Assembly (NCBI RefSeq): GCF_000498395.2
Contig: NZ_CP010979.1
Span: forward strand, 3,348,001-3,412,000
DNA length: 64,000 bases
Source: Pseudomonas putida S13.1.2
GTDB taxonomy: Bacteria > Pseudomonadota > Gammaproteobacteria > Pseudomonadales > Pseudomonadaceae
Direction of reading: 5' to 3'
Part shown: piece by piece, positions 27,285 to 39,794 of the stretch
Layout: every line of letters begins with the position of its first letter
Position numbering within the stretch: position 1 is the stretch's first letter
The notes under the pieces: model-generated
What the model saw: the letters and a program-made list of their open reading frames with translations, nothing else
Told to the model about the DNA's origin: nothing
The model's database searches: none
Translations under genes and position numbers: made by a program

Positions 27285-28824
27285 CCCACTGCTCCGGCCC
27301 ACCGCCGAGCCCACCCGGCGCGACTGGATCGCGGTGATGAGCGTGATGCTCGGTGCGTTCATGGCGGTGCTGGACATCCAGATCACCAACTCGTCGCTGA
27401 AAGACATCCAGGGCGCATTGTCGGCGACACTGGAGGAAGGCTCATGGATTTCCACCTCGTACCTGGTGGCGGAAATCATCATGATCCCGCTGACCGCCTG
27501 GCTGGTGCAGTTGCTGTCGGCGCGGCGCCTGGCGGTGTGGGTTTCCGGGGGCTTTCTGTTGTCGTCACTGCTGTGCTCAATGGCCTGGAACCTGGAGAGC
27601 ATGATCCTGTTCCGCGCCCTGCAAGGCTTTACCGGCGGCGCGCTGATCCCGCTGGCGTTCACCCTGACCCTGATCAAGCTGCCCGAACACCATCGCGCCA
27701 AAGGCATGGCGATGTTCGCCATGACCGCCACTTTTGCCCCCTCCATCGGCCCCACCCTGGGCGGTTGGCTGACCGAAAACTGGGGCTGGGAATACATCTT
27801 CTACATCAACATCCCGCCGGGCCTGGTGATGATTGCCGGCCTTATGTACGGGCTGGAGAAGAAAGAGGCGCACTGGGAACTGCTGAAGAGCACCGATTAC
27901 GCCGGTATCGTCACCCTGGGCCTGGGGTTGGGCTGCCTGCAGGTTTTTCTCGAGGAAGGCCACCGCAAGGACTGGCTGGAGTCAAACTTGATCGTCGGCC
28001 TGGGCAGCATCGCCCTGGTCAGCCTGATCACCTTCGTCATCCTGCAGTTTTCCAAGCCACACCCCCTGATCAACCTGCGCATCCTCGGTAACCGCAACTT
28101 CGGCTTGTCGAGTATCGCCAGCTTGGGCATGGGCGTAGGCCTGTACGGGTCAATCTACCTGTTGCCGCTGTACCTGGCGCAGGTGCAGGGCTACAACGCC
28201 TTGCAGATCGGCGAGGTGATCATGTGGATGGGTGTCCCGCAGCTGTTCCTGATCCCGTTGGTGCCGCAACTGATGAAGGTGGTGTCACCCAAGGTGTTGT
28301 GCGCCTTGGGGTTCTGCCTGTTCGGCGCCGCCAGTTTCGGTTCGGGGGTGCTCAACCCGGACTTTGCCGGGCCGCAGTTCAACCATATCCAGATCATCCG
28401 CGCCCTGGGCCAGCCGATGATCATGGTGACCATTTCGCTGATCGCAACGGCTTACATCCAGCCGCAGGATGCGGGGTCAGCATCGAGCCTGTTCAATATC
28501 TTGCGTAACCTGGGCGGTGCGATTGGTATCGCCTTGCTGGCCACGCTGCTGGATGCGCGGACCAAGGTGAATTTCGACTACCTGAGGGAGTCGGTGGTAC
28601 CGAGCAATCCGCAGGTGGCAGAGCGGCTGGCGCAATTGGCAGAGCGGCTGGGCAATGACAATGCGGCGCTGGGCAAGTTGAGCGAGATAACCCACCAGCA
28701 GGCCATGATCATGGCCTACAACGATGCCTTCCACTTTGTCGGGATCGGGTTGGCGGTGAGCATGGTGGCAGTGTTGCTCACCCGCAGGCTGCCGGCGGGG
28801 TTGAAGGCTGGGGAAGCCCATTGA
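27274..28824 (+). CDS. DHA2 (EmrB-type) drug:H+ antiporter
   Basis: A 516-residue MFS transporter with 14 predicted membrane helices. The N-terminal motif MAVLDIQITNSSLKDIQ is the DHA2 signature in helix 1. GALIPLAFTL and the antiporter motif C-like GPTLGGWLTENWGWEYIFYINIP follow in helix 5-6 (given in part: GPTLGGWLT). It works with the adaptor gene it overlaps and presumably with a TolC-type channel encoded elsewhere. Substrate unknown. Confidence 0.92.
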   Translation: MAGDPLLRPTAEPTRRDWIAVMSVMLGAFMAVLDIQITNSSLKDIQGALSATLEEGSWISTSYLVAEIIMIPLTAWLVQLLSARRLAVWVSGGFLLSSLLCSMAWNLESMILFRALQGFTGGALIPLAFTLTLIKLPEHHRAKGMAMFAMTATFAPSIGPTLGGWLTENWGWEYIFYINIPPGLVMIAGLMYGLEKKEAHWELLKSTDYAGIVTLGLGLGCLQVFLEEGHRKDWLESNLIVGLGSIALVSLITFVILQFSKPHPLINLRILGNRNFGLSSIASLGMGVGLYGSIYLLPLYLAQVQGYNALQIGEVIMWMGVPQLFLIPLVPQLMKVVSPKVLCALGFCLFGAASFGSGVLNPDFAGPQFNHIQIIRALGQPMIMVTISLIATAYIQPQDAGSASSLFNILRNLGGAIGIALLATLLDARTKVNFDYLRESVVPSNPQVAERLAQLAERLGNDNAALGKLSEITHQQAMIMAYNDAFHFVGIGLAVSMVAVLLTRRLPAGLKAGEAH

Positions 28825-28851
28825 GCCCTTTTCAGAGTCTACACAATCCCC

Positions 28852-28965
28852 TGTAGGAGCGGCCTTGTGTCGCGAAAGGGCTGCGCAGCAGCCCCAGGGT
28901 TGTGCCACATTCGATGCTGCTGGGGCTGCTGCGCAGCCCTTTCGCGACACAAGGCCGCTCCTACA
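28852..28965. repeat. long perfect REP inverted repeat
   Basis: Perfect 45-bp arms of the TGTAGGAGCGGCCTTGTGTC type separated by 24 bp, between converging emrB and uvrB; could act as a bidirectional transcript end. Confidence 0.93.
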
Positions 28966-29004
28966 CTGATCGCATCACCTTTATGTCTTTAGCCGCTGAC
29001 ACAA

Positions 29005-31020
<2,016 letters not shown>

Positions 31021-31307
31021 GTTTGACCTCGCGGTGTTGCAGCAACTGTAAATTTAGCCAGTAGTCTATACCCAAATGCGGCTATCCGGGGGCGCTTTCA
31101 AGGCCAGGCTGTGAGCGCCTGTTACAGTGGACCCGGCATTTAGACCAATGGTCGAAAAATATTTGCGCAAATAGCCGGAAAAGCTGTGCCAGAGTGTCGC
31201 AGTGACCGGGCGGTATCACTATACTGACTCCCCGTTTGTGCACCGCTTCAGTGCATTCGGCTGGAGCGTGTACGTCCTATCACTCTCCAATCAGAGCCAA
31301 GGTAACA

Positions 31308-32504
31308 ATGAGCCTGTTTTCCGCTGTCGAGCTGGCACCCCGCGACCCTATCCTGGGCCTCAACGAAGCATTCAACGCCGACCCACGTACCGACAAGGTC
31401 AATCTGGGCGTTGGCGTGTACTGCAATGAGGAAGGCCGCATTCCGCTGCTGCGCGCCGTGATCGAAGCCGAAACCCAGCGTGCCGCCCAGCACGCCTCGC
31501 GCGGCTACCTGCCGATCGACGGCATCGCCACTTACGACCAGGCCGTGCAAAAACTGATCTTCGGCGCCGAGTCGCCACTGCTGGCCGCTGGCCGCGTGGT
31601 CACCGTGCAGGCCGTTGGCGGCACCGGCGCGCTGAAGATCGGCGCCGACTTCCTCAAGCGCCTGTCGCCCAATGCCGTGGTAGCCATCAGCGACCCGAGC
31701 TGGGAAAACCACCGCGCGCTGTTCGAGACCGCCGGCTTCCCGGTACAGAACTACCGCTACTACGACGCGCCGAGCAACGACGTAAACCGCGCCGGCATGC
31801 TCGAAGACCTGAACAACCTGCCGGCCGGCTCGATCGTCGTGCTGCATGCCTGCTGCCACAACCCGACTGGCGTCGACCTGGGCCTGGACGACTGGAAAAA
31901 CGTCCTGGAAGTGGTCAAGGCCAAAGGCCATGTGCCGTTCCTCGACATGGCCTACCAGGGCTTTGGTGACGGTATCGCCGAAGACGCCTTCGCCGTGCGC
32001 CTGTTCGCCGAGTCGGGCCTGGAGTTCTTCGTTTCCAGCTCGTTCTCCAAGTCGTTCTCGCTGTACGGCGAGCGCGTTGGCGCACTGTCGATCGTCACCG
32101 CCTCGAAGGACGAGAGCACGCGCGTGCTGTCGCAGGTCAAGCGCGTGATCCGCACCACCTACTCCAACCCGCCGACCCACGGTGCAACCATCGTCGCAAC
32201 CGTGCTGAACAGCGACGAACTGCGCCAGATGTGGGAAGCCGAGCTGGGCGAGATGCGCCAGCGCATCCACGGCATGCGCCAGCAAATGGTCAGCCTGTTG
32301 GCTGAATATGGCGCCAAGCGCGACTTCAGCTTCGTTGGCCGCCAGGCGGGCATGTTCTCCTACTCGGGCCTGACCGTTGAACAGGTAGCACGCCTGAAGA
32401 ACGAATTTGGCATCTACGCGCTGGACACCGGCCGTATCGCGGTTGCCGCGCTGAACCAGAGCAACATCCACGTGGTCACCAAGGCCATCGTCGAAGTGCT
32501 GTAA
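31308..32504 (+). CDS. aromatic amino acid / aspartate aminotransferase, class I
   Basis: A 398-residue PLP enzyme of the AspC/TyrB type. PLP lysine in SSSFSKSFSLYGERVGAL (about residue 246), substrate arginine region near the C terminus, and NPTGVD for the cofactor ring. It exchanges amino groups between aromatic amino acids or aspartate and 2-oxoglutarate. The start is the ATG after AAGG; 24 upstream in-frame codons look non-coding. A TATACT at 31220-31225 is a possible -10 box. AspC and TyrB are hard to tell apart from sequence alone. Confidence 0.92.
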   Translation: MSLFSAVELAPRDPILGLNEAFNADPRTDKVNLGVGVYCNEEGRIPLLRAVIEAETQRAAQHASRGYLPIDGIATYDQAVQKLIFGAESPLLAAGRVVTVQAVGGTGALKIGADFLKRLSPNAVVAISDPSWENHRALFETAGFPVQNYRYYDAPSNDVNRAGMLEDLNNLPAGSIVVLHACCHNPTGVDLGLDDWKNVLEVVKAKGHVPFLDMAYQGFGDGIAEDAFAVRLFAESGLEFFVSSSFSKSFSLYGERVGALSIVTASKDESTRVLSQVKRVIRTTYSNPPTHGATIVATVLNSDELRQMWEAELGEMRQRIHGMRQQMVSLLAEYGAKRDFSFVGRQAGMFSYSGLTVEQVARLKNEFGIYALDTGRIAVAALNQSNIHVVTKAIVEVL

Positions 32505-32528
32505 CCTGTTGATTTGCCTGGGAGAGGC

Positions 32529-32556
32529 TTGACTTCTTCCAGGCAGTCAGTAAGAT
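32529..32556 (+). promoter_or_regulatory. promoter of tRNA-Asn
   Basis: TTGACT and TAAGAT separated by 16 bp, 11 bp before the tRNA 5' end. Confidence 0.6.
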
Positions 32557-32566
32557 ACGCGCAAAT

Positions 32567-32642
32567 TCCGCGATAGCTCAGTCGGTAGAGCAAATGACTG
32601 TTAATCATTGGGTCCCTGGTTCGAGTCCAGGTCGCGGAGCCA
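32567..32642 (+). tRNA. tRNA-Asn(GUU)
   Basis: A 76-nt cloverleaf with acceptor TCCGCGA/TCGCGGA, anticodon loop CTGTTAA giving GUU, T loop GGTTCGAGTCC and encoded CCA. Confidence 0.97.
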
Positions 32643-32650
32643 AACACTGA

Positions 32651-32687
32651 AAAAGCCCCCAGTTGCGCAAGCAACCGGGGGCTTTTT
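32651..32687 (+). terminator. terminator after tRNA-Asn
   Basis: AAAAGCCCCC(A)GTTGC/GCAACCGGGGGCTTTT stem with T5; the A tract on the other side lets it also terminate the facing cupin gene. Confidence 0.92.
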
Positions 32688-32700
32688 CGTTGCATCGAAT

Positions 32701-33102
32701 TTACCGATCCAGTGGCTCGGTCACAGGCTTGCCCTCGTCCACCAGGCTCCAGACCAGCAGCTTGGCTGGCTGGGTCTTGCTGGCGTTGCGCGACACGCTG
32801 TGCACGGTACCTGGCGCTTCGTACCAATACTCACCGGCCTGGTAAGTCTTTTCCTGGTCGTTGTTAAGCTTCGACACCACCGCCCCCTGCAGAACGTAGG
32901 CCATCACTGCGCCAGGATGCTGATGCGCGGGCGATGCCTCGCCAGGGGCATAGCTCACGGTAAGCATGACAGCCGTTTTGCCCGGGGCGTTCGAGGGTTG
33001 TTGCTGCTGCAGGACTTTGACCTGGTCGGCAACCTCGCCGTGGGCCCAGGCGGGAGTCTGAGCGGCGAGCAGGGCAAAAAGGACGATGGCCAAGGGTTTC
33101 AT
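32701..33102 (-). CDS. exported cupin-domain protein
   Basis: A 133-residue periplasmic protein. Signal peptide MKPLAIVLFALLAAQTPAWA (cleaved before HGEV), then one cupin domain with metal motif 1 SPAHQHPGAVMAYVLQG and motif 2 EYWYEAPGTVHSVS. The start follows AGGAG by nine bases; the longer frame upstream is rejected because it buries the signal peptide. Likely binds a divalent metal; substrate unknown. Converges on tRNA-Asn with a shared terminator. Confidence 0.87.
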   Translation of the reverse strand: MKPLAIVLFALLAAQTPAWAHGEVADQVKVLQQQQPSNAPGKTAVMLTVSYAPGEASPAHQHPGAVMAYVLQGAVVSKLNNDQEKTYQAGEYWYEAPGTVHSVSRNASKTQPAKLLVWSLVDEGKPVTEPLDR

Positions 33103-33210
33103 GGTGGGCTTCTCCTGGATGGCTAATGCCAGCAGGTTAGGGCTTCGTTGGCTGAACACAAATGGCCAATTCGAGGTAAAAGCAGGGGGCCGATTTTACC
33201 TGTGCTGCCG

Positions 33211-33302
33211 TCTTCGCGGGCATGCTCGCTCCCACAAGTTTGTTCGCCACAGGTTTCAAGGGCTGCGCTGTACCGGTGGGAGCGGGCATGCCCGCGAAGA
33301 GG
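33211..33302. repeat. REP-type inverted repeat pair
   Basis: Facing REP copies (TCTTCGCGGGCATGC...; GCATGCCCGCGAAGAGG) with a centre of about 38 bp, 3' of the DUF1285 gene. Confidence 0.88.
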
Positions 33303-33323
33303 TCGTTACAGGCAACCAAGAGC

Positions 33324-33884
33324 TCAGCTGCTACGCCCAATCGGGTAGAACACGCCCTGGCTCCACACCCCCAACCATTCCTCCCCCTCGATCTCACGCG
33401 GCACCGCCAGCTCGACCAACTGGTAGAACACATTGCGGTGAATCAGCGCCTCAAGGTTGCTGCGCATCAGCACATAGGGCGATGGCTCTTGCGTCACCGG
33501 GTCGATGACCACCCGCAGTGGGTTGTCCGGCCCGGCGTCAACCTGGTCCTCGACATTGCTGGTGAAGCGCAGCACTTGCTGTTCACCCTCCCCCAGCACC
33601 TCCAGCGCCACAGCCACGAACGGCGCATCGTCGACGCGGATGCCAACCTTTTCTACCGGGGTAATCAGGAAGTAGTCATCGCCATCGCGGCGAATGATCG
33701 TGGAAAACAACCGCACCATCGGCTTGCGCCCGATCGGCGTGCCCAGGTAATACCAGGTGCCATCGCGGGCGATGCGCATGTCGATGTCACCGCAGAAATC
33801 CGGGTTCCACAGGTGCACCGGCGGCAGGCCCTTGGCCTTGGGAATCTGTGCCAGAAGATCATTGGCCTTGCCCGAATCACTCAT
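33324..33884 (-). CDS. DUF1285 family protein
   Basis: A 186-residue soluble protein matching DUF1285, a two-domain fold seen across proteobacteria. Recognisable blocks are LPPVHLWNPDFCGDIDMRI (first part), LITPVEKVGIRVDDAPFVA and the C-terminal EWLGVWSQGVFYPIG. The ATG is preferred over a GTG one codon upstream because of GAGG spacing. It follows the DUF4823 gene by 10 bp, so they form an operon. No biochemical role is known to me. Confidence 0.88.
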   Translation of the reverse strand: MSDSGKANDLLAQIPKAKGLPPVHLWNPDFCGDIDMRIARDGTWYYLGTPIGRKPMVRLFSTIIRRDGDDYFLITPVEKVGIRVDDAPFVAVALEVLGEGEQQVLRFTSNVEDQVDAGPDNPLRVVIDPVTQEPSPYVLMRSNLEALIHRNVFYQLVELAVPREIEGEEWLGVWSQGVFYPIGRSS

Positions 33885-33894
33885 CACACCTGCC

Positions 33895-34500
33895 TCATTC
33901 GCTCATACCCAGTAGGCTACGAGCGTACTCGCGCATCGGCGCACCAAGCAAATCCTCTGGCGTATTGTCGTGGAACGTCAACAAACCGCCACGGCTCTTG
34001 ATGCGTGCGGTGTCGATCAGGTAGCGAGTATTGGTTTCGATCAACATCATCTGCACCACGCCACTGTCCCAGCCCAGGCGATCGACGGCCTGTTCGTCAT
34101 ACCACTCATCGCCATTGCCAATGCGGTCGTCGGTACGGGCGAAGCGGGTGTACAGGACGTAGTCGGCGCCTACCGAGCGCGCTTGGGCAATGGCCTCTTC
34201 CAGGCCCAGCGGGCCTTGGGCGCGGCGCACCATCGGGAAATACTCGACAAAGCTCTTGAACGCCTCGTCAGCCACCGCGTTTTGCCGCGGCACCGGCCCC
34301 TTGCCCGGCGGTACGAACGCGCCTTGGCCGATGAAGATGAACGAGTCGGGCTGCAGGCGGATCGACAGGGTGCGCCGGGTATCGCTGTGGTCCAGCAGAC
34401 CGGCATCGCTCATGTGGTAGCGGACGCCCTCGCCCATATCGCTGACATTCATGCAGCCGCCCAGCGCCATCAGCGCCAGCAGCAAGACCAGGCTACGCAT
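33895..34500 (-). CDS. DUF4823 lipoprotein
   Basis: A 201-residue lipoprotein. Type II signal MRSLVLLLALMALGG|C with lipobox LGGC at residues 12-15 and Asn at +3, a neutral outer-membrane sorting context. The body matches DUF4823 (YVLYTRFARTDDRIGNGDEW, VQMMLIETNTRYLIDTARI). First gene of a pair with DUF1285. Function unknown. Confidence 0.88.
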   Translation of the reverse strand: MRSLVLLLALMALGGCMNVSDMGEGVRYHMSDAGLLDHSDTRRTLSIRLQPDSFIFIGQGAFVPPGKGPVPRQNAVADEAFKSFVEYFPMVRRAQGPLGLEEAIAQARSVGADYVLYTRFARTDDRIGNGDEWYDEQAVDRLGWDSGVVQMMLIETNTRYLIDTARIKSRGGLLTFHDNTPEDLLGAPMREYARSLLGMSE

Positions 34501-34566
34501 CTTTCCTCCAGTGGCCGGCGACGAAAAACCGGCGAATAGCCGGCGGATGCAGCTTTTGCGCCAGCT

Positions 34567-35535
34567 TCAGCCACCAATCACCTTCATCACCATCACGTCC
34601 CCGGAAAACGCCAGATCCTGTTTGTCCGCCAGCGCCTTGACCAGCAGGCGCTGCAGGGCAGGCAGGGCCTGATGGCGCGGTTTTTCCAGCAGGTCACCGA
34701 CGAAGTGGCGGTTGCCCGAAGACAGGCAGCCATGCAACCAGCCCGTGGAGGACAGGCGCAACCGCGAGCAGGTACGGCAAAACGGTACGCTCTCGTTGGC
34801 GATGATGCCAAAGTGGCCAACACCCGGGATCTGATAACGCAAGGCCGTGGCGTCCAGCGGCGCATCGACCTGAACGTAGGCATGCTTGCTGCCGATTAGC
34901 GTGAGCAGTTGGTCGAGGCCGACAAACTGCTGCACAAACGCATTGTGCTCGCGGGCCAGGTGGCCCATGCGCATGAGCTCGATGAAGCGCAACTCGAAAC
35001 CCCGCTCCAGGCAGTAATCCAGCAGCGGCAACACCTGGTCAAGGTTGTGCCCGCGCATCGGCACCATGTTCATCTTGATTCGCATGCCCAGTGCACTGGC
35101 CTGCTCCATCCCCGCCAGCACACTGGCCAGGTCGCCGCCCCGGGCAATGCGGCGGAAGGCCTGGGGGTCTAGGGTGTCGAGGGAAACATTCAGGCGGCGG
35201 ATACCCGCCGCCTGCAGCTGGGGCAACTTGCGCGCCAACAGCTGACCATTGGTGGTCAGCGAGATATCGTCGAGGTCGAGCTTGGCCACGGCAGCCAGAA
35301 AGGCATCCAGGCGTGGGCTGACCAGTGGCTCACCGCCGGTGATGCGCAGGCGCTCGATACCGGCCGCTTCGATCAGGTACGCCACGCCGCGGGCCAGCGC
35401 ATCTGCCGACAGTTCGTCCTGCGCCGCCACCAGGCGCTTGCCGTCTGGCACGCAGTAGGTACAGGCGTAATTGCAAGCAGCCGTCAGGCTGACACGCAGG
35501 TTGCGAAAGCGCCTGCCTTGACGATCGACGATCAT
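34567..35535 (-). CDS. moaA: GTP 3',8-cyclase MoaA-like radical SAM enzyme
   Basis: First step of molybdenum cofactor synthesis: GTP to 3',8-cyclo-7,8-dihydro-GTP. The 322-residue protein has the radical SAM cluster CNYACTYC (CxxxCxxC, about residues 21-28), the GGEP strand (RITGGEPLVSPR), the C-terminal cluster CRTC...C (in FCRTCSRLRLSSTGWLHGC, shown in part) and the GG C-terminal tail needed for catalysis. The start chosen is the ATG after GGAG; five earlier codons lack a site. No other moa gene is adjacent, so this may be a second copy. Confidence 0.9.
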   Translation of the reverse strand: MIVDRQGRRFRNLRVSLTAACNYACTYCVPDGKRLVAAQDELSADALARGVAYLIEAAGIERLRITGGEPLVSPRLDAFLAAVAKLDLDDISLTTNGQLLARKLPQLQAAGIRRLNVSLDTLDPQAFRRIARGGDLASVLAGMEQASALGMRIKMNMVPMRGHNLDQVLPLLDYCLERGFELRFIELMRMGHLAREHNAFVQQFVGLDQLLTLIGSKHAYVQVDAPLDATALRYQIPGVGHFGIIANESVPFCRTCSRLRLSSTGWLHGCLSSGNRHFVGDLLEKPRHQALPALQRLLVKALADKQDLAFSGDVMVMKVIGG

Positions 35536-35642
35536 GAATGACTCCGGCATGGATGATAAGGGGCTGGCGAAACCTGACTCATAAATCAGGTTTTTGCAAG
35601 CCCCCGCACCCTGTCGGCTTCAGCGTGAGGTAAACGACCGCT

Positions 35643-36278
35643 TCAGTTGGCCGGTTCCGGGTCGCGCTTGCGCTTGTTGCCCATGCGCACACCAATGTCC
35701 ATCAGGAACTGGAAGAAGCCTTCCTGATCTTCCAGCACATTGCTCCAGAACGGCGAGTGATACAGCGCCACGGCGCCGTGCACCAGCGCCCAGGCAGCGC
35801 AGTAGTGGAAATACGGCGGTACGTCTTCGAGCTTGCCTTCGCTGATGCGGCCTTTGATCAACTGCGTCAAGCGGTCGAAGTTGGAGGCACGGATGCTGTG
35901 CAGTTGCTCGACCATTTCCGGCACCTGGTTGCCTTTGACCACCTTCTCTTCCAGGCGGTCAAACAGCCGGTAACGTTGCGGGTCGCGCATGCGGAACTCG
36001 AAGTAGGCGCGCGACAGGGCTTCCTTGTCACGGTCGACATCGGCCGAGTGCAACAGCTCGTTCAGGTCGCGCTCATAGTCGAGCATCAGACGCAGGTAGA
36101 TTTCCGCCTTGGACTTGAAATGCTTGTAGATCGTGCCTTTGCCGATACCCACGGCGTCGGCGATCATTTCGACAGTGACGCTGTCCTCACCCTGTTCGAG
36201 AAACAGCTTGAGCGCGGTGTCGAGGATTTCCTGTTCGCGACGGCGAAACTCACGGACCTTACGAGGTTCTTTCTGCAT
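35643..36278 (-). CDS. TetR-family transcriptional regulator
   Basis: A 211-residue TetR regulator. HTH: EQEILDTALKLFLEQGEDSV (helix 1), MIADAVGIGKGTIYKHFKSK (helices 2-3) in residues 15-60; the C-terminal half is all-helical with PYFHYCAAWALVHGAV. The chosen ATG gives the common family length; no clear ribosome site is seen. It lies upstream of moaA by 107 bp and divergent from the rgsA sRNA. Regulon unknown. Confidence 0.88.
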   Translation of the reverse strand: MQKEPRKVREFRRREQEILDTALKLFLEQGEDSVTVEMIADAVGIGKGTIYKHFKSKAEIYLRLMLDYERDLNELLHSADVDRDKEALSRAYFEFRMRDPQRYRLFDRLEEKVVKGNQVPEMVEQLHSIRASNFDRLTQLIKGRISEGKLEDVPPYFHYCAAWALVHGAVALYHSPFWSNVLEDQEGFFQFLMDIGVRMGNKRKRDPEPAN

Positions 36279-36465
36279 GGGAAGGACTGGATGACAATCG
36301 AAGCGGTTTATTATGCCTAACTTGCGAGAAATTGCACGGATCATCCACGCATGTCTGTGTTTCATGATGCTTACGGCCATACGCAGCGGGATGAACGAGG
36401 CGCCGCCGTATTCCAAATTTGTTTAAAAAACGATCAATATAGGCTGGCACTGCGCCAAACCTGAC

Positions 36466-36472
36466 CAATACT
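36466..36472 (+). promoter_or_regulatory. -10 element of the rgsA sRNA (sigma-S-like)
   Basis: CAATACT, close to the sigma-S CTATACT -10 consensus, lies 7-14 bp before the predicted 5' end of the sRNA. Confidence 0.5.
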
Positions 36473-36478
36473 TGAAGT

Positions 36479-36598
36479 GTTGGCGCGGCGCATCCCCCCC
36501 AAGTGGCGCGCCAATAAAGGTGCTCAGGGACCGCGTACCTTTGTTTTACTCCTAATGGTCTTAACCCGGATTCCCCCCCCAGAACCCGGGTTTTTTTT
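36479..36598 (+). ncRNA. rgsA: probable regulatory sRNA RgsA (P16 family)
   Basis: About 120 nt between a -10-like CAATACT and a T8 terminator. A perfect TTGGCGCG/CGCGCCAA stem (36480-36487 with 36507-36514) encloses a C7 loop; a single-stranded middle follows; the 3' end is an AACCCGG/CCGGGTT hairpin with eight Ts. Size, structure and position between a TetR gene and tatD match RgsA, the GacA- and RpoS-dependent Pseudomonas sRNA (between PA2958 and tatD in P. aeruginosa). A weak GacA-like dyad TGTTTC-N6-CTTACG lies upstream at 36358-36375. Identity is inferred; a covariance search would settle it. Confidence 0.7.
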
Positions 36599-36659
36599 GC
36601 TTGCGCGACGGGTCGCCCAGCGACCCGCACTCCCCGCTCGGAGTTTGTGCTGTACCGCG

Positions 36660-37345
36660 CCTGTGATCTTGATCTTGATCTTGATCTTGCTTTTGATCTT
36701 CGCGACTTCAGGAGGCCGAACGCAGGCCTTGCGGAGGGAGGTGACGGGCATGGATGCCCGTCAAGCGCTGGGCCCCAGGATGGGGCCTGCAGCGCGGTCC
36801 TCCCGGGAGCGAGGCCGGAGTGAGGGGACCCCGGAGCGCAGCGCAGGGGCCGGATGATCGGAGCGCAGCGTTTTTTGGTTACTTTTTGTCGCGTTTGACA
36901 AAAAGTGACTCGCCGTAAGGGCGAAAAGGTGAGTCAGCGTCGCCATCGCAAACGGACTGTTCGCGGCACCAAAACAGCCATATCCGCTTTTTAGCTCCTT
37001 GCGAGGTGGGCCTTAACACAGTGTAGGCATTCGTTCGCGCAGGTGGCGCTGAGTCACCTTTCCGCCCTTCCGGCGGGTTACTTTGGTCTTGGCCAAAGTA
37101 ACCAAAGCCGTCCGCTCCCATCATCCGGCCCCTGCGCTTCGCTCCGGGGTCCCCTCGCTCCGGGCTTGCTCCCGGGAGGACCGCGCTGCAGGCCCCATCC
37201 TGGGGCCCAGCGCTTGACGGGCATCCATGCCCGTCACCTCCCTTCGCAAGCCCTGCGCTCGGCCTCCTGAAGTCGCAATCTGTGTCGCCTGAGCTACCGC
37301 GCGCTTAGAAGCCAAAGCCAAAGCCAAAGCAAGAGCAAGTGCACT
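36660..37345. repeat. long imperfect inverted repeat with flanking hexamer tracts
   Basis: Outer arms of about 163 bp (36702-36864 and 37114-37276), roughly 95% complementary, surround inner arms (about 36870-36945 and 37035-37110) that are weaker complements and each carry a GGTTACTTT/AAAGTAACC-type hairpin. Outside the arms are a GATCTT hexamer tract (36664-36701) and a GCCAAA hexamer tract (37310-37330). Reading frames inside are chance products of the repeats and are not supported. No transposase is present. Confidence 0.85.
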
Positions 37346-37360
37346 CAGGCTCATGCGCCA

Positions 37361-38143
37361 TCAAGCCACCCGCGCCAACGGGAACAACCGCTTGAAGTTG
37401 GCAGTGGTCTGCTCGGCCAACTGCTCGTAACTGGCCCCCCGCAACGAAGCCACATACTCCGCCACTTCCCGCACATACTGCGGCAAATTCGGCTTGCCAC
37501 GGTGCGGAATGGGCGCCAGGTACGGCGAATCGGTCTCTACCAGCAAACGATCGACCGGCACCTGCCGGGCCACTTCGCGCAGGGCATCGGCATTGCGGAA
37601 GGTAACGATGCCAGACAGCGAGATGTAATACCCCAGGTCCAGCGCGGCCTTGGCCATCTCCCAGTCTTCGGTGAAGCAATGCAGCACACCAGCCTGCGGC
37701 AGGTTGGCCTCACGCAGCAGTGCCAGGGTATCGGCGCGTGCCGCCCGGGTGTGCACGATGACCGGTTTGCCGGTCTGCCGCGAGGCTTCCAGGTGCAAGC
37801 GGAACGAAGCCTGCTGCAGCTCGGCAGCTTCCGGCTCATAGTGGTAATCCAGCCCGGTTTCGCCTATCGCCACCACATGGGGGTGGGCCAGCTCGCGTAG
37901 CAACCATTCCAGCGCAGGGGTTTCTCCCGGCGCCAGGTCAAGCGGGTGTATGCCCACCGAACAATCGACATCGACGTACTGCTCGCTCAACGCCTTCACT
38001 GCACCGGCGTTTTCGGCACTGACGCCAATACACAGAAAATGACCGACCCCGCGCTCACGCGCCGCCTGCAAGGCAGCATCGAGGGAACCCTGGTGGGCGC
38101 TGAGGTCAAGACGGTCGAGGTGGCAATGGGAATCTACGAGCAT
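37361..38143 (-). CDS. tatD: TatD-family metal-dependent hydrolase (3'-5' DNase)
   Basis: A 260-residue TIM-barrel nuclease/deacylase family. Metal ligands visible in DSHCHLD (residues 4-10), GETGLDYH, VIVHTRAA, LHCF and VETDSPYL. ATG start; a GTG five codons upstream is the only alternative. It is 30 bp after holB on the same strand and ends the block that begins at plsX. Homologues take part in DNA repair and quality control; in Pseudomonas the gene is next to rgsA. Confidence 0.93.
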   Translation of the reverse strand: MLVDSHCHLDRLDLSAHQGSLDAALQAARERGVGHFLCIGVSAENAGAVKALSEQYVDVDCSVGIHPLDLAPGETPALEWLLRELAHPHVVAIGETGLDYHYEPEAAELQQASFRLHLEASRQTGKPVIVHTRAARADTLALLREANLPQAGVLHCFTEDWEMAKAALDLGYYISLSGIVTFRNADALREVARQVPVDRLLVETDSPYLAPIPHRGKPNLPQYVREVAEYVASLRGASYEQLAEQTTANFKRLFPLARVA

Positions 38144-38173
38144 GGGATAACGGCACACATGAAAAAATGAAAA

Positions 38174-39794
<1,621 letters not shown>

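Noticed and set aside
36477..37354. Several 60-130 codon frames inside the long inverted repeat (both strands)
   Set aside because: They contain the hexamer tracts and mirror each other through the arms (shared GMDARQALGPRMG stretch), so they are products of the repeat and not genes.
37305..37679. Short minus-strand frame overlapping the tatD 3' end
   Set aside because: Out of frame with tatD and running into the GCCAAA tract.
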